Below are positions 1 through 9,748 of a stretch of DNA of 64,000 bases, one piece after another (position 1 is the first letter of the stretch; the number at the start of each line of letters is the position of its first letter). The position numbers and the translations under genes are program-made. The notes under the pieces were generated by a model. It was given only the letters and a program-made list of their open reading frames with translations. It did no database searches and was not told the DNA's origin. Source of the DNA: JASGMR01 sp963664675 (GTDB lineage Bacteria > Thermotogota > Thermotogae > Petrotogales > Kosmotogaceae); the NCBI GenBank assembly GCA_963664675.2, contig CAXXLB010000009.1, positions 124,001-188,000 of the forward strand, given 5' to 3'.

Positions 1-1805
1 TTAGCATCTTCACCAGGCGTTCCCGGTTCTCCTGGTTCTCCGGGGGATCCCGGAGCGCCTTCAATTGCTTTTGTAAGAGTCATGTATTTTTCAACTGTTA
101 ATTTGCCTTCCAGGTTAATTTCTATCTTAATTTTCGCTGAATCTTTACCACTGTCAAAACTTACCAGATATATTCTGTCATTCTCAGATTTTCCTGCCGT
201 ACAGTCTTCACCTGTAACTGTTATTGAAAACTTACCGCCTCCCGGGGAAGAATCTACCGCACTTAAAAGATGAGCATTCCTGAAAGCCAGGACCTGTGTG
301 ATAGCTTTACCTGTAGAACCTACTTCACCTGTTTTTGGATTACCCGAAGAATCACAGAGAACAGTGTGAGCTTCATTGGTCAATATAGCGGTATAATTTT
401 TCAGGTTCTCCGGAATTTTCGGCTCGTTGGTTTCTTCATTATCAGTATCAACTGGGTCGTATGTTTCGCGGTCACCATTTCCTTTCAAGGTCCATACTTC
501 GTTACTATAGTTGTATTCCAACTCTTCAACTACCATCTTTGCGCCATCTAAATCTATGATGTAATAAGGCTGGCTTGAAACTGAATCTTTGGGTCCTATA
601 TACGGAGCTTTATCGAAATCCTGAATATTTGCATTGAAACCATCTACCGGCCTGGAAGCTTCCCATGTAACCCTTCGCTTATTCCAGTCGTCATTAACCG
701 AAATCATATCGCTTTCAAGAGTCCAGGTGTTTTCATTAGTGCCTGTGAGATCACCTTTTCCCTGCGTCTCGTTATCCTCAATGATCGTATAAATTGTGAA
801 ATAAAAATCAAATATCTTCTGGTCGGTGGATACGGAATTAGTTACTTTCACCTGTATCTTAAACGGATTTTTTAAATAGTTTGTAGGGTCATCATCTATA
901 AAATTACTGTTCCAGACTTCTCTATCCAGCGAAAGACTTGAATCACCTAAAAACGTTAAATCACTGATCTTTAAAACTGGATTGTCAAAGGTTATGTAGT
1001 GTGGTTTATCCGGATCGCATCCGACTCCCTCGGCCGGTACTTCATAGTCATTTTCCATGCTGGCAATAGTGAAGCTGTCATAAATAGCCTTCTTTTTATT
1101 TATTTTCACCTCATAATATGCGTAACTTTTTGCTTTATAATCTATAGTATCATTCTTTGTATTGGTTGTTGAAATGCTTAACTGAGAGGTCCCGTTATAC
1201 GAGTTATACAAGCATCCATATTCCACCACTAAAGTAAACGGTTCTTTTCCGGGACTTAAAAAACATTTTCCTCCCAGTGCTTCGGCTATAGTCGTGAGCA
1301 ACTCTCTGACCGTTGTTCCTTCTTCTACATAATAGAACGGGATAACCGGATCATACTTTGAATCTGTGGCATCAGGAAGTAATTTAAATGTGGTTATGCC
1401 TATTTTGCTTCCCAGCCATGAGATAATATCGCTTGGTTTTTGGTCGACAAAAAGAGCGGCATTTAATTTCTTCTCCAATTTGAATTCAAGATAATCTCTG
1501 AGAGTTATTCTTAATGTCAGGTTATCTTCATCCCATTTGTGACGGTCGACATATCCCACAAATAAATTAGGCCCGTCATAAAAACCCTTCGATGCTCTGG
1601 CCGTATCCAATATTTTTATTTTGGTTTCTTTGGGAAATAGACCGTGAGCTTCTGATTCCGACTCACACTTTATATCCAGAACAGCTTCTGTATATCCTAT
1701 TGCTCCCTGAGGTTGCTTGTATGTTATTCTCAATGATGTTGTCCTGTCTATGTAATCGGTGATCCCGTATGCTTCCCCAGTCCACTTGTAAATCGATATA
1801 CTCAC
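1..1805 (-). CDS. Phage tail/baseplate protein with collagen-like repeat, partial
   Basis: The frame is open from a GTG at 1805 down to the left edge, so about 601 N-terminal residues are visible and the C-terminus lies outside the window. The GTG overlaps the stop of the preceding gene (GTGA), which fixes the start. The last visible residues (bases about 1-60) are collagen-like Gly-X-Y triplets (GAP GSP GEP GEP GTP GED), as found in the stalks of phage fibres. The position just after the tape measure and a small tail gene suggests a tail-tip, baseplate or receptor-binding protein. I recognise no specific family; the role is inferred from position and the repeat. Confidence 0.75.
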   Translation of the reverse strand, partial: MSISIYKWTGEAYGITDYIDRTTSLRITYKQPQGAIGYTEAVLDIKCESESEAHGLFPKETKIKILDTARASKGFYDGPNLFVGYVDRHKWDEDNLTLRITLRDYLEFKLEKKLNAALFVDQKPSDIISWLGSKIGITTFKLLPDATDSKYDPVIPFYYVEEGTTVRELLTTIAEALGGKCFLSPGKEPFTLVVEYGCLYNSYNGTSQLSISTTNTKNDTIDYKAKSYAYYEVKINKKKAIYDSFTIASMENDYEVPAEGVGCDPDKPHYITFDNPVLKISDLTFLGDSSLSLDREVWNSNFIDDDPTNYLKNPFKIQVKVTNSVSTDQKIFDFYFTIYTIIEDNETQGKGDLTGTNENTWTLESDMISVNDDWNKRRVTWEASRPVDGFNANIQDFDKAPYIGPKDSVSSQPYYIIDLDGAKMVVEELEYNYSNEVWTLKGNGDRETYDPVDTDNEETNEPKIPENLKNYTAILTNEAHTVLCDSSGNPKTGEVGSTGKAITQVLAFRNAHLLSAVDSSPGGGKFSITVTGEDCTAGKSENDRIYLVSFDSGKDSAKIKIEINLEGKLTVEKYMTLTKAIEGAPGSPGEPGEPGTPGEDA

Positions 1806-2146
1806 GTGGTCCACCCCCGCTCGGTCAGTGTTAAATTCAACCGGTAAAGCTTAATAGTATCGTGCCCCGACAGCATATCCAGGGATTCCACATCCATAAC
1901 ACAGTAATACAGGGCACTTTCTATAGTTGCATTGACGTAATTGTTGGCCATAAGAGCTTCCAGTGTTGCTTTCTCAGTATCCGTTATTATGTCCGACATT
2001 TCCCATTTCTTTTTAGTTTTTCTTATTTTGTTAAATATTCTTCCCGTCAGTGATTCATTACGAACCAGGGTCTGTATATACCCGGGCTTGAATTTATCTG
2101 GTGTCAGGGTTAATGTATTTTCACCATTTGTTATTGATATGCTCAT
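1802..2146 (-). CDS. Small phage tail protein
   Basis: A 114-aa protein, predicted soluble, between the tape measure gene (4 nt upstream) and the large tail protein, which it overlaps by 4 nt. In siphoviruses this position usually holds a distal-tail or tail-tip component, but I see no recognisable motif. Function is inferred from position only; the tight packing shows that it belongs to the late operon. Confidence 0.7.
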   Translation of the reverse strand: MSISITNGENTLTLTPDKFKPGYIQTLVRNESLTGRIFNKIRKTKKKWEMSDIITDTEKATLEALMANNYVNATIESALYYCVMDVESLDMLSGHDTIKLYRLNLTLTERGWTT

Positions 2147-2150
2147 GTGT

Positions 2151-5100
2151 CTACACCCCTTTAAAGAACACTTCTACGCCGCCGTGATCCAGGACGTACT
2201 GTTTAAACTTCTCTGCCATCAGCTTCATAGATTCGTCATCCGTGTCAATAATCGTGTTTCCTTCAAAAGAAACATTCCAGTTGTTTGTTACAGGCTGGTT
2301 GTTTCCCGCTACACCTTTCATCTCTTCGGGGTCTTCGCCTGGTGGTGGATCTTTAAGTTTATCTATATCAATTTTCTTGAATCCGAGGAAACCAAAAATA
2401 GAAGCAAATATATTCCAGATATGAGCAAAGACTACCGCTATGCCCACAATTATCGGCTCAAGGTTTTCCAGTACCGGCACGATAGCCCGGCCGATTAAAT
2501 AACCCAATCTTTTAAATGGAGTTGATATCCGATCCAGAGTTGAGGATGTGGCCGATTTTATACCTGACTGGAAAGCACCGCTCAAAGCTTTAGTTAAACC
2601 TACTAAATCGTCGAAAGCTTTAAAAACTGCCAGGCCTGCTACGGCTACTGTAGCTAAGGCGGCCCCAGCTGTACCCGCTACACTAATCATTTCATTCATA
2701 CCTGCCATTTGATCTACCGATAAATCTGATGGCGCCAAAGACTTTAAAAAGCCCTCTATATTACCTTTAGTATTTTTATAATATTCCGCTACACCGGTAA
2801 CTCCATTTTCATCTTTAGTGTTGCTGAACATGTTTCTTATTGATTCCCATGCTCCACCAAAGTCAAGTGAGGTTAACTGATTTGTTATAGTAGTTACGGA
2901 ATCGGACCATGAATTAATCATGCTGCCTTTTTCTTCAACATAATCATAAATTTTATCTATCGTTTCTTTTGCTTTAGTCCATACGTTTTCTTCACCATTA
3001 TAAAACTGAGTATTCATACCCATGGGGTAATAATTACCAGTTTCCTGTGGAGTTCCTTTAGGATTTTTCAATTCATCCAGAGCATTATTTGCATCCTGCC
3101 GTATTTCTTCTATTAAAGACTGTAAATCCGATACGGCACCTTTTACTACATCTAAAGTGTCGGAATCCACTCCCATAGCTTCTAAAATCGAGGACAATCC
3201 TTCTATTATTCCTGTTGCCGCCTTTGCCACTATGCTTAATAAGTTACCCACAGTTTTATCGAAACCGGTTAATGCAGTTTCAAGAGGTTTTATGAATTCA
3301 CTGGTATCGAATGTATCGATATCGACGGATCCGCCGCTTGAATATTTAGGCAAACTTAAAACGGGTCCTCCACTCTTATATCCTGGAAGTTTTGAACCAC
3401 TATTAATAGCTTCTAAAAGAGGCAGCCATTTTGATGTAGATGCGGCATTAACCACATATTCCCCGTTCGATAACATCGCCGGGATGCTGTCACTTGTACC
3501 GCTACCTGGTCCAGAGATGTAACCACCTGTGGCTTGGTATGTCTTATTGGCCGGATCCGTAAGACTAAGGTTAAATTCTGATACATCCATAGAAGTAAGA
3601 TCGTTAAATTTAGAATAAGCATATTCAATTACTTCAACTGCGGCATCTATATTTTCTTTTGGCTTGGAAGAATCAATACCTGGAGTTTTAATAAATTTAT
3701 CAGAACCATAGTTTATAAAATCGAATATTTCATCTACTGCTCCCTGTGGTTTGCTATTATCAACATCAGATGTATTGTTAAAAACTTTACTTCCATATCT
3801 GATAACATTTCCGGTCTCAAAAATAGCGTTAATTGTATTATCAAAACCTTGATAATTTGGATTAAGGTTATTTAATTCGTCTTTAACTGTCAACAAAGAA
3901 TCATAACTGTATAAATACTGATGCTGAAAGTTATCAATATTTTTGGTAATGCTAATATCACCAAGATTATTTATTTTTTCATCTAATGTTCTGGCATCAT
4001 CTGCTATTCCCATCATACAATTATGAAAATAATTGTAATTAGTTACGAGGGTTTCAGTTTCAGACCTGAATTTTAGTAGTCCCAACCAGTTTATATTTTC
4101 TCCCTCTGATTGTGCTGTTTTAATAAAATTCATCACTTCATTTAAACCATTGTTCCATGCAGACAACACAACAAAGTCGGGTGCTTCATATCCTAAAGCC
4201 TGGGATAAACTTTTTTTCAACCAGGTTAAATAAATCTGAGCTGCTTTGGTTGATTCAGTTACATCGGTAGGATTGAATCCATCAGAACCGAATATATCAC
4301 TGTATGTTTGGGTTAATTCTCCCAAACTATACAACCAGTCGGTTATTCTTTCTATATCATCAACTGTACTCGGGTTAAATTGAAAATGATTGTTTGATGT
4401 TGCCCCATAAGATGACTCAGCACCATAATAAGAAAGTAAAGTAGGTATATCAATATATTTTGTTAATTCCGGTATAGCTGAATTATTTGCCGTTATGATA
4501 TTCTCCTGTTGTCCTTTACTTATGTTGTCTTTTTCCTTCAACCGGTTAATCACTTCATCGATGTCTAATACTTTGTCATTGACTGAATCATTTAAGTCCA
4601 ATAATTTAGATATAAATAAATCTATTGAACTGTTAATGGTACCTATAGTATCTGATAAATTAGTATCATAGTTTTCTGTAATACCTGTTGTAATATTTAC
4701 TGTCGCAATATATTCGTCACTCACTACTTCATCTATTTTTTTACTTAAATCTTCTACTTTTTTTACCGCATCTCCATCATCTACATCAAGCTTATATGTT
4801 AAAGTCATTTCACCAGATAAAGAATTAACAGTATATCCACTTGCAATTTCAGGAATAATATTCTGCAGTTCTTTCAAATTTTCTTTTAAATCTTCTATGG
4901 GGCTGTTTAAAATTAAAGTATTAATTTTATCTAGATATTCAAATAAGAAAATATAATAATCTTTAACCTGACTATCTTTTAAACCTCTAACAGTTACCAA
5001 ATCAGGCATAGCTTCACGAACATCATTTAATTCTTTTTTTACGTTAGAATAATAAGAATGCATATTATTACCATATTCTGTAAATGGATCAATACTAACT

Positions 5101-7631
5101 AAGGTTAATAATTCTTCCAATTCTTCAGCGGTTTTTCTTACTTCTTCAGAAAAATCGAGATTTTTGTTGAATAACTTACCAGATGAAAGATCGGCAACCC
5201 AGTTTTTAAAATCCTCCAAAGGACCTATAACTACATCGGCAACATTTATTACAATTGAGAAAGCCAAATAACCGGCCATGGGACTACCTAAAAATGTACC
5301 AATTCCTATGCCTACGGCTAAAGCAACTGCTATTTCATCCCCTAATTCTTCAATCGTTTTGTCGCCTGCTCCTAGCTCTGTCACTGCTTCAACAACCCAC
5401 ATGGTCGTAAGAGTCATTGCTCCACCAGTAAATAACCCCTGTTTTCCAAAGGCCAAAAGAAACGGTAGCGATAATTGAGAAGCTGTCATAAAAGGTCCTA
5501 AAGCCCATTTAGCTGTCAAATAAATTGGGATTTTCTTTGAAACAAATTCTCCCAATTCTCCTAAATTTTCATTTCCCGTTAAAGCTGTTACAGCAACATT
5601 TGCAGCTTCTCCTATCAGTTCATTTAGGTTAAAAGCAAGTGTGAAAGCATTTCCAACAGCTTCGGCTATTGAAGTTCCAAGATTTCTATATATTTCTAAA
5701 GTTTTTTCTTGCTCTTCTGTGAAAACAAAGTTTTTATCTTCTTTACTTAATTCAACTGCTTCCAGTGCATCTTTAATCTTTTTTATTTCTTCTGTTATGC
5801 TGGTACTTAAATCATTGGTAAAATTAAGCCCGCTAGTTATGAGCTTAGCTCCACCTGCTAATAGAATATTAAAATCGGCTATAGTAAATTTCATGTCATT
5901 ATCTTTATCTATTCCCAGTTCATTTCTTATCTTATTAGCCAGATTGTCCAGGCCTTTAGAAATAAATTGAATTCCTGACCATATAACATCTTTTACTTTT
6001 CCCGCTGCATAAGCTATTATCTCAAACCATCCGAGATTGGGATTTCCTATTTTGGAAGCTACTCTTAGCCTTATAGCCTCAACTATATTGATTAATACCC
6101 GGCCCGCAACTTTAATAGTTCCCCATACAAGGTTTATCCCTATTGTTCCTATAGCCGTTATAATCCCTAGTACATCTTTATTGTCAATTGCTTCTTTTAA
6201 ATTCATATAAGCCGTGTCTACTGCGTTGAGCTGGTCAATTATATCTGCACCGGTTAATTTAGAAAGCTTTTCAAGAACCTTTCCGCCTATTTTAGCAACA
6301 CCCCAGGAAAAATCCACAGCAACCTGTGCTCCCGCTTGAAGTCCTTTGAGGATATCACCCGTTTTAAAAGCTGAAATCATAGTGTCCCAGTCTTTCCGAA
6401 TATAAGAAATGATATTTGATTCGGTTAATATTTCCCTGGTTTCTTCCCATATAAATTTAAATGAGCTTATTCCGACATTAACCGCATTTCCAAGGGCTAT
6501 TTTAAGATCGCCACTCTTAAATCCTTCAACCATCTCATTGAATGACTTTTTTATATCTTCAGGACTTGAACCGGCCTGGTTGAATTTATCGACAAACTTT
6601 CCCCAGGCTTTGGCCAGATCATCAAAATGAGTTACCACAACGGCTGCGGCTATACCTATTAACGTTATAGGACTTGAGACAATAGAAGCGCTTATGGATA
6701 AAAGGCTGAAAACAGTGTTACCTATTTTACCCATCAAACCTATGGCAATACCAACTCCCGACATTATAAATCCCAGCTTAATAAGATTCTGAATGAATGA
6801 GATCAGAGACTCGGATTCTCCGGCCCAATCAAGGAAATCGCTTATTTTATTCATTCCTTCAACTACTTTGTCTATAAAACCGGTTCCTATTTTCTTAATA
6901 AAGTCGGTGACCGTATTTTTAAGCCTGGCAAATCCACCATCAAGTGTCTTGGCCATTTCCGAGGCTGCGCCTATGCTGCTGGCAGTGTTATCCATCAACA
7001 TTTTGTATCTTATCTGAGCTTGTTCAGCCAGTGACATGGTCTCTATGTTCCCGGCTATTCCTTCCTCAAGCATCCAGGCTTTTACTGCTGTCTGAGACAA
7101 ACTAAGTCCCAGGGCTTCGGAGCTTTCAGCTTCTCCCCTGAGTGCTGCCATAAGCCTTGTTGTCGTATCATACAGACCAAAGCCGTAAATGGCCGACAGG
7201 TTTTTAGCACGGTTGGTAACATTGATTATCTGATCCGCTGTCATTTCATAGTTTTTACCCATGGCATACGCAGAGGAAACCGCTTTTGAAATGTCGGGGG
7301 TAGAAAACAGCTTTGACTTTTCCAGTTTTTCTACCGCTTTATTCAATTTGTTGAATATTTTCGTGTTTCCTTCCGAAACCACTTCTATTTTTTTTAATTC
7401 TTTTTCATAACCCGATGTTATTTTCATCACACCGCCGGTAGCAGCGGCGAGGACCGCGAATGTGGCCCCCGCCTTCTTTCCCAGTGATTCCATTTTAGAG
7501 AATGTATTTTTTATTCTGGCTACGAATTGGTCTATACGTGATTCAACCTTTGAGACGCCGTCATTGAACGGTTCGCTGTCAAGGTCAATCAGTGCTTTCA
7601 ACCGTGGTAAATCGACGGACATCTGTATCAC
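2151..7631 (-). CDS. Tail tape measure protein with embedded lytic-transglycosylase-like segment
   Basis: At 1826 aa this is the longest gene here, as expected for the protein that sets tail length and is ejected with the DNA. The N-terminal part has coiled and amphipathic helices, followed by several hydrophobic glycine/alanine-rich segments. Residues about 1060-1200 resemble an SLT-type lytic transglycosylase core: AESSYGA with a candidate catalytic Glu, HFQFNPS, then YLTWLKK and AWNNG. Residues about 1367-1395 hold the GPGSGTSDSIPAMLSNGEYV segment common in tape measures. The GTG start overlaps the upstream stop (GTGA); an ATG lies three codons in. Assignment is firm; the muralytic domain is probable. 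Confidence 0.93.
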   Translation of the reverse strand: MIQMSVDLPRLKALIDLDSEPFNDGVSKVESRIDQFVARIKNTFSKMESLGKKAGATFAVLAAATGGVMKITSGYEKELKKIEVVSEGNTKIFNKLNKAVEKLEKSKLFSTPDISKAVSSAYAMGKNYEMTADQIINVTNRAKNLSAIYGFGLYDTTTRLMAALRGEAESSEALGLSLSQTAVKAWMLEEGIAGNIETMSLAEQAQIRYKMLMDNTASSIGAASEMAKTLDGGFARLKNTVTDFIKKIGTGFIDKVVEGMNKISDFLDWAGESESLISFIQNLIKLGFIMSGVGIAIGLMGKIGNTVFSLLSISASIVSSPITLIGIAAAVVVTHFDDLAKAWGKFVDKFNQAGSSPEDIKKSFNEMVEGFKSGDLKIALGNAVNVGISSFKFIWEETREILTESNIISYIRKDWDTMISAFKTGDILKGLQAGAQVAVDFSWGVAKIGGKVLEKLSKLTGADIIDQLNAVDTAYMNLKEAIDNKDVLGIITAIGTIGINLVWGTIKVAGRVLINIVEAIRLRVASKIGNPNLGWFEIIAYAAGKVKDVIWSGIQFISKGLDNLANKIRNELGIDKDNDMKFTIADFNILLAGGAKLITSGLNFTNDLSTSITEEIKKIKDALEAVELSKEDKNFVFTEEQEKTLEIYRNLGTSIAEAVGNAFTLAFNLNELIGEAANVAVTALTGNENLGELGEFVSKKIPIYLTAKWALGPFMTASQLSLPFLLAFGKQGLFTGGAMTLTTMWVVEAVTELGAGDKTIEELGDEIAVALAVGIGIGTFLGSPMAGYLAFSIVINVADVVIGPLEDFKNWVADLSSGKLFNKNLDFSEEVRKTAEELEELLTLVSIDPFTEYGNNMHSYYSNVKKELNDVREAMPDLVTVRGLKDSQVKDYYIFLFEYLDKINTLILNSPIEDLKENLKELQNIIPEIASGYTVNSLSGEMTLTYKLDVDDGDAVKKVEDLSKKIDEVVSDEYIATVNITTGITENYDTNLSDTIGTINSSIDLFISKLLDLNDSVNDKVLDIDEVINRLKEKDNISKGQQENIITANNSAIPELTKYIDIPTLLSYYGAESSYGATSNNHFQFNPSTVDDIERITDWLYSLGELTQTYSDIFGSDGFNPTDVTESTKAAQIYLTWLKKSLSQALGYEAPDFVVLSAWNNGLNEVMNFIKTAQSEGENINWLGLLKFRSETETLVTNYNYFHNCMMGIADDARTLDEKINNLGDISITKNIDNFQHQYLYSYDSLLTVKDELNNLNPNYQGFDNTINAIFETGNVIRYGSKVFNNTSDVDNSKPQGAVDEIFDFINYGSDKFIKTPGIDSSKPKENIDAAVEVIEYAYSKFNDLTSMDVSEFNLSLTDPANKTYQATGGYISGPGSGTSDSIPAMLSNGEYVVNAASTSKWLPLLEAINSGSKLPGYKSGGPVLSLPKYSSGGSVDIDTFDTSEFIKPLETALTGFDKTVGNLLSIVAKAATGIIEGLSSILEAMGVDSDTLDVVKGAVSDLQSLIEEIRQDANNALDELKNPKGTPQETGNYYPMGMNTQFYNGEENVWTKAKETIDKIYDYVEEKGSMINSWSDSVTTITNQLTSLDFGGAWESIRNMFSNTKDENGVTGVAEYYKNTKGNIEGFLKSLAPSDLSVDQMAGMNEMISVAGTAGAALATVAVAGLAVFKAFDDLVGLTKALSGAFQSGIKSATSSTLDRISTPFKRLGYLIGRAIVPVLENLEPIIVGIAVVFAHIWNIFASIFGFLGFKKIDIDKLKDPPPGEDPEEMKGVAGNNQPVTNNWNVSFEGNTIIDTDDESMKLMAEKFKQYVLDHGGVEVFFKGV

Positions 7632-8339
7632 CTGCCTTGATTGTTTTTATTCACTTCTTCACTTCTCTTTTTTTCTATGGCTCTTCTCACTCTGTTGTAT
7701 CCAAGCCAGTTCATGGTGTCATACTTTGTGTACTTTCTTTCGGAAGCCGGTATTCCCTGAAGCAGGTCGAACATACATGGTTCATGCCAGTATTCTGCAC
7801 TCATTTCGTAAATCTGATAGATTAAGGGTACTAATTCGGTCTTTACCGAATCCTCCCCACCGAATTTATCGAAATAATCATCGAAAGGATTCTACATCAA
7901 TTCCTGTAAGCTCCATGATTGCATTTGAAAGATCGGTGAAATAGCCGATAGGTATTCCGGTACCTATTAAAGTTTCTATTTTGTCTGTGAGATCCTCTCC
8001 CTCAACGATGAAAGGCTCATCATCTATTTCCCTTCCTTCGTCTATGCCGTAGATAACTGTCGCATATGTCTTCAGTCTCCTGACCTTCTCCAGTTCTTTC
8101 TTATATTCCGGATTCTCATAGAGTGGTTCAAACTTCTTCACCTTTGGATTATATTTTTCCGGTGGTGTCGGTTCGACAAAATCCCTTGAAAGTATTTCAT
8201 CTATATTGACCGGTAAAGCCTTGATAGGTATCTTCCAGATTTCCACCGGTTTGAATTCATCGTCACCGTAAATTTTCATTTCATATGTTCTCTTACATAA
8301 ATTCTTAAATCTGCCTGCATCTTTTTTTAAAAAGCTCAT
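7628..8339 (-). CDS. Tail assembly chaperone, +1 frameshift product (gpGT-like)
   Basis: After the short chaperone, the +1 frame is open from 7891 to a TGA at 7630-7628 and encodes about 85 more residues without a start codon near its beginning (first ATG about 30 codons in). In this frame a TAG lies at 7894-7892 and the zero-frame TGA at 7880-7878, so a shift must happen within GAA TCC TTT CGA. TTT followed by C allows tRNA-Phe to re-pair on TTC while the slow CGA codon sits in the A site. The fused product is about 236 aa. Its stop overlaps the tape measure GTG. Gene arrangement matches lambda-type G/GT; the +1 direction is less common than -1. Confidence 0.75.
7878..8339 (-). CDS. Tail assembly chaperone, short form (gpG-like)
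   Basis: A 153-aa protein directly upstream of the tape measure, the classic place of the tail assembly chaperone that coats the tape measure during tube polymerisation. It ends at TGA (7880-7878). A second reading frame starts within the last codons and continues to the tape measure start, giving a longer frameshift product (separate entry). The sequence itself has no motif I recognise; the call rests on position, size and the frameshift arrangement. Confidence 0.75.
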   Translation of the reverse strand: MSFLKKDAGRFKNLCKRTYEMKIYGDDEFKPVEIWKIPIKALPVNIDEILSRDFVEPTPPEKYNPKVKKFEPLYENPEYKKELEKVRRLKTYATVIYGIDEGREIDDEPFIVEGEDLTDKIETLIGTGIPIGYFTDLSNAIMELTGIDVESFR

Positions 8340-8362
8340 TAAAAACCTCCAGTAATTTTTTA

Positions 8363-8755
8363 TTATTCAGTTACTTTAATTCTCTTTTCTGCCTGAACCG
8401 TTACCTTTAAAATTATTCCCTTGTCAGTATCTGATTCGGTTATATCGGTAACCTTGCAGTTCTCATATTTATAGGTAAAAGTATTTACCTCGTCTTCATT
8501 GTCATAGTATCTGTATAAATCGAATATGGTTTTATTGTCGTAAAGATCATAAATGGTCTGGTTGACCAGTGGATAATCAAAGGTTATGATTATCGTTTCT
8601 CCGGTTAAGATAACCTCAGTTTTTCCGGTTTCCAGCGGTTTATAATTAATCTTCGTTTTAGCGCTTTTAGCATTGAAATTTTGTACCAGGCTTAATTCCT
8701 GGAATGAATCGGTGTGGATTTTTATCGTAACTTCCCTGCCGGTGAATAATCTCAT
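8363..8755 (-). CDS. Putative tail tube-like protein
   Basis: A 130-aa protein rich in beta-strand-like segments, lying between the major tail protein and the tail chaperone. Size and position fit a second tail tube-type or tail structural protein. A terminator after the major tail protein lies just upstream (8776-8799), so this gene is probably expressed less than the major tail protein. No diagnostic motif is visible. Confidence 0.6.
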   Translation of the reverse strand: MRLFTGREVTIKIHTDSFQELSLVQNFNAKSAKTKINYKPLETGKTEVILTGETIIITFDYPLVNQTIYDLYDNKTIFDLYRYYDNEDEVNTFTYKYENCKVTDITESDTDKGIILKVTVQAEKRIKVTE

Positions 8756-8775
8756 AATAATCCCCTGTAAAAAAA

Positions 8776-8799
8776 GAAGGACCTGGTTAAAGGCCCTTC
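8776..8799 (-). terminator. Intrinsic terminator after major tail protein
   Basis: On the minus strand GAAGGGCCT pairs with AGGTCCTTC (9 bp with one G-U) around a 6-nt loop, followed by a run of T (bases 8775-8769). It lies directly after the major tail protein stop and before the next tail gene, so it probably gives partial termination that raises the relative level of the tube protein. Confidence 0.8.
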
Positions 8800-8800
8800 A

Positions 8801-9325
8801 TTATGCTGGAAACGCATCCGAATAATCTACAAAGATCCTTTCCCCCGGTGCCTCGGCGTCGTACTTACCTAAAATTTCACCTGCGAACTTTATGGTGTTG
8901 TAGTTATCGCCTTCGCTGTAAATTTGTTTTCCGGGGTCAAAGTGAACATTATAGATATTTACGACTTTGACCAATGTGACCCCATCATCATCATAAATCC
9001 CATGATGCAGATTGACCGTGGGAGAGGCGGCAGGTATAAGGTCCGCAGCTACCGCACTGGTTGTAGCCGGGTTTGTTACTGCCTCCAGTATGGAGAAGTC
9101 TTTGAACTTATCTGTCCAGCTTACTTTCCCGGCGCCGTTAAACGGATCCCCTTCTTTAGTGTGGTCCAGGTATCCCTTTTTGTTTTTCACGAAGATTTTT
9201 TCACTTTTCTCCGGTGGATTGTATGTGAAATCACCTTCGGCCAGTTTTAAAAGTTTCTCACCAGGAGTTGTGGCCCCATCACGGATTTTTAGTATACAGT
9301 CTCGTTTATTCCTTGTTATATCCAT
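8801..9325 (-). CDS. Putative major tail (tube) protein
   Basis: A 174-aa predicted beta-rich protein, placed after four connector/completion genes and before the chaperone and tape measure, where siphoviruses encode the major tail tube protein. The strong terminator directly behind it is typical of genes for abundant structural proteins. No family-specific motif is visible, so the call rests on size, order and the terminator. Confidence 0.7.
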   Translation of the reverse strand: MDITRNKRDCILKIRDGATTPGEKLLKLAEGDFTYNPPEKSEKIFVKNKKGYLDHTKEGDPFNGAGKVSWTDKFKDFSILEAVTNPATTSAVAADLIPAASPTVNLHHGIYDDDGVTLVKVVNIYNVHFDPGKQIYSEGDNYNTIKFAGEILGKYDAEAPGERIFVDYSDAFPA

Positions 9326-9337
9326 TTAAAATCTCCT

Positions 9338-9739
9338 TTATATATTTTCTTTAAATTTTCTGATGTTAAAGGTTATATCTACCTTTCTTATAGGTTTTGA
9401 TTGAAAATCCTTTAAGTCATAGTAAAAAGGTTTGATATCTCTTACCTCTACTACAGAACCGTTTTCCAGAGCAAGTTTATGTTTTAATAAATTGATAATC
9501 AGAGCTCCGAAATCATAATGAGAATTGATATTGTTCTCCCTTGTATATCCCTGAATCCTGCATGCCATTGCTTCGCTGTCGTAAGTTATGGAGGTGTCGA
9601 TATTTCCGTTAGGCCAGGAAACATAAACATATTTGTCGTTGGCCAGATAGTCAGCAGGATCGCCGAAAAATACGGGCACGGGAGATAATTTATCGGATAG
9701 ATATTTATTGAAATATTTGATGTCGTTATGAATTGTCAT
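9338..9739 (-). CDS. Putative tail terminator/completion protein
   Basis: A 133-aa protein with a good ribosome binding site (GGAGGAATAA before ATG). It follows the HK97 gp10-like gene and precedes the major tail protein, the usual place of the tail terminator in HK97-like gene order. Function is inferred from position and size. Confidence 0.6.
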   Translation of the reverse strand: MTIHNDIKYFNKYLSDKLSPVPVFFGDPADYLANDKYVYVSWPNGNIDTSITYDSEAMACRIQGYTRENNINSHYDFGALIINLLKHKLALENGSVVEVRDIKPFYYDLKDFQSKPIRKVDITFNIRKFKENI

Positions 9740-9748
9740 TTATTCCTC

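Noticed and set aside
1941..2498. 185-aa plus-strand frame in the tail genes
   Set aside because: Opposite strand to a dense late operon, no ribosome site, covers three real genes.
7500..8339. Tail chaperone break as a decay mutation
   Set aside because: Gene position, tight boundaries of the two frames and known G/GT biology make programmed frameshifting much more likely than a chance lesion.
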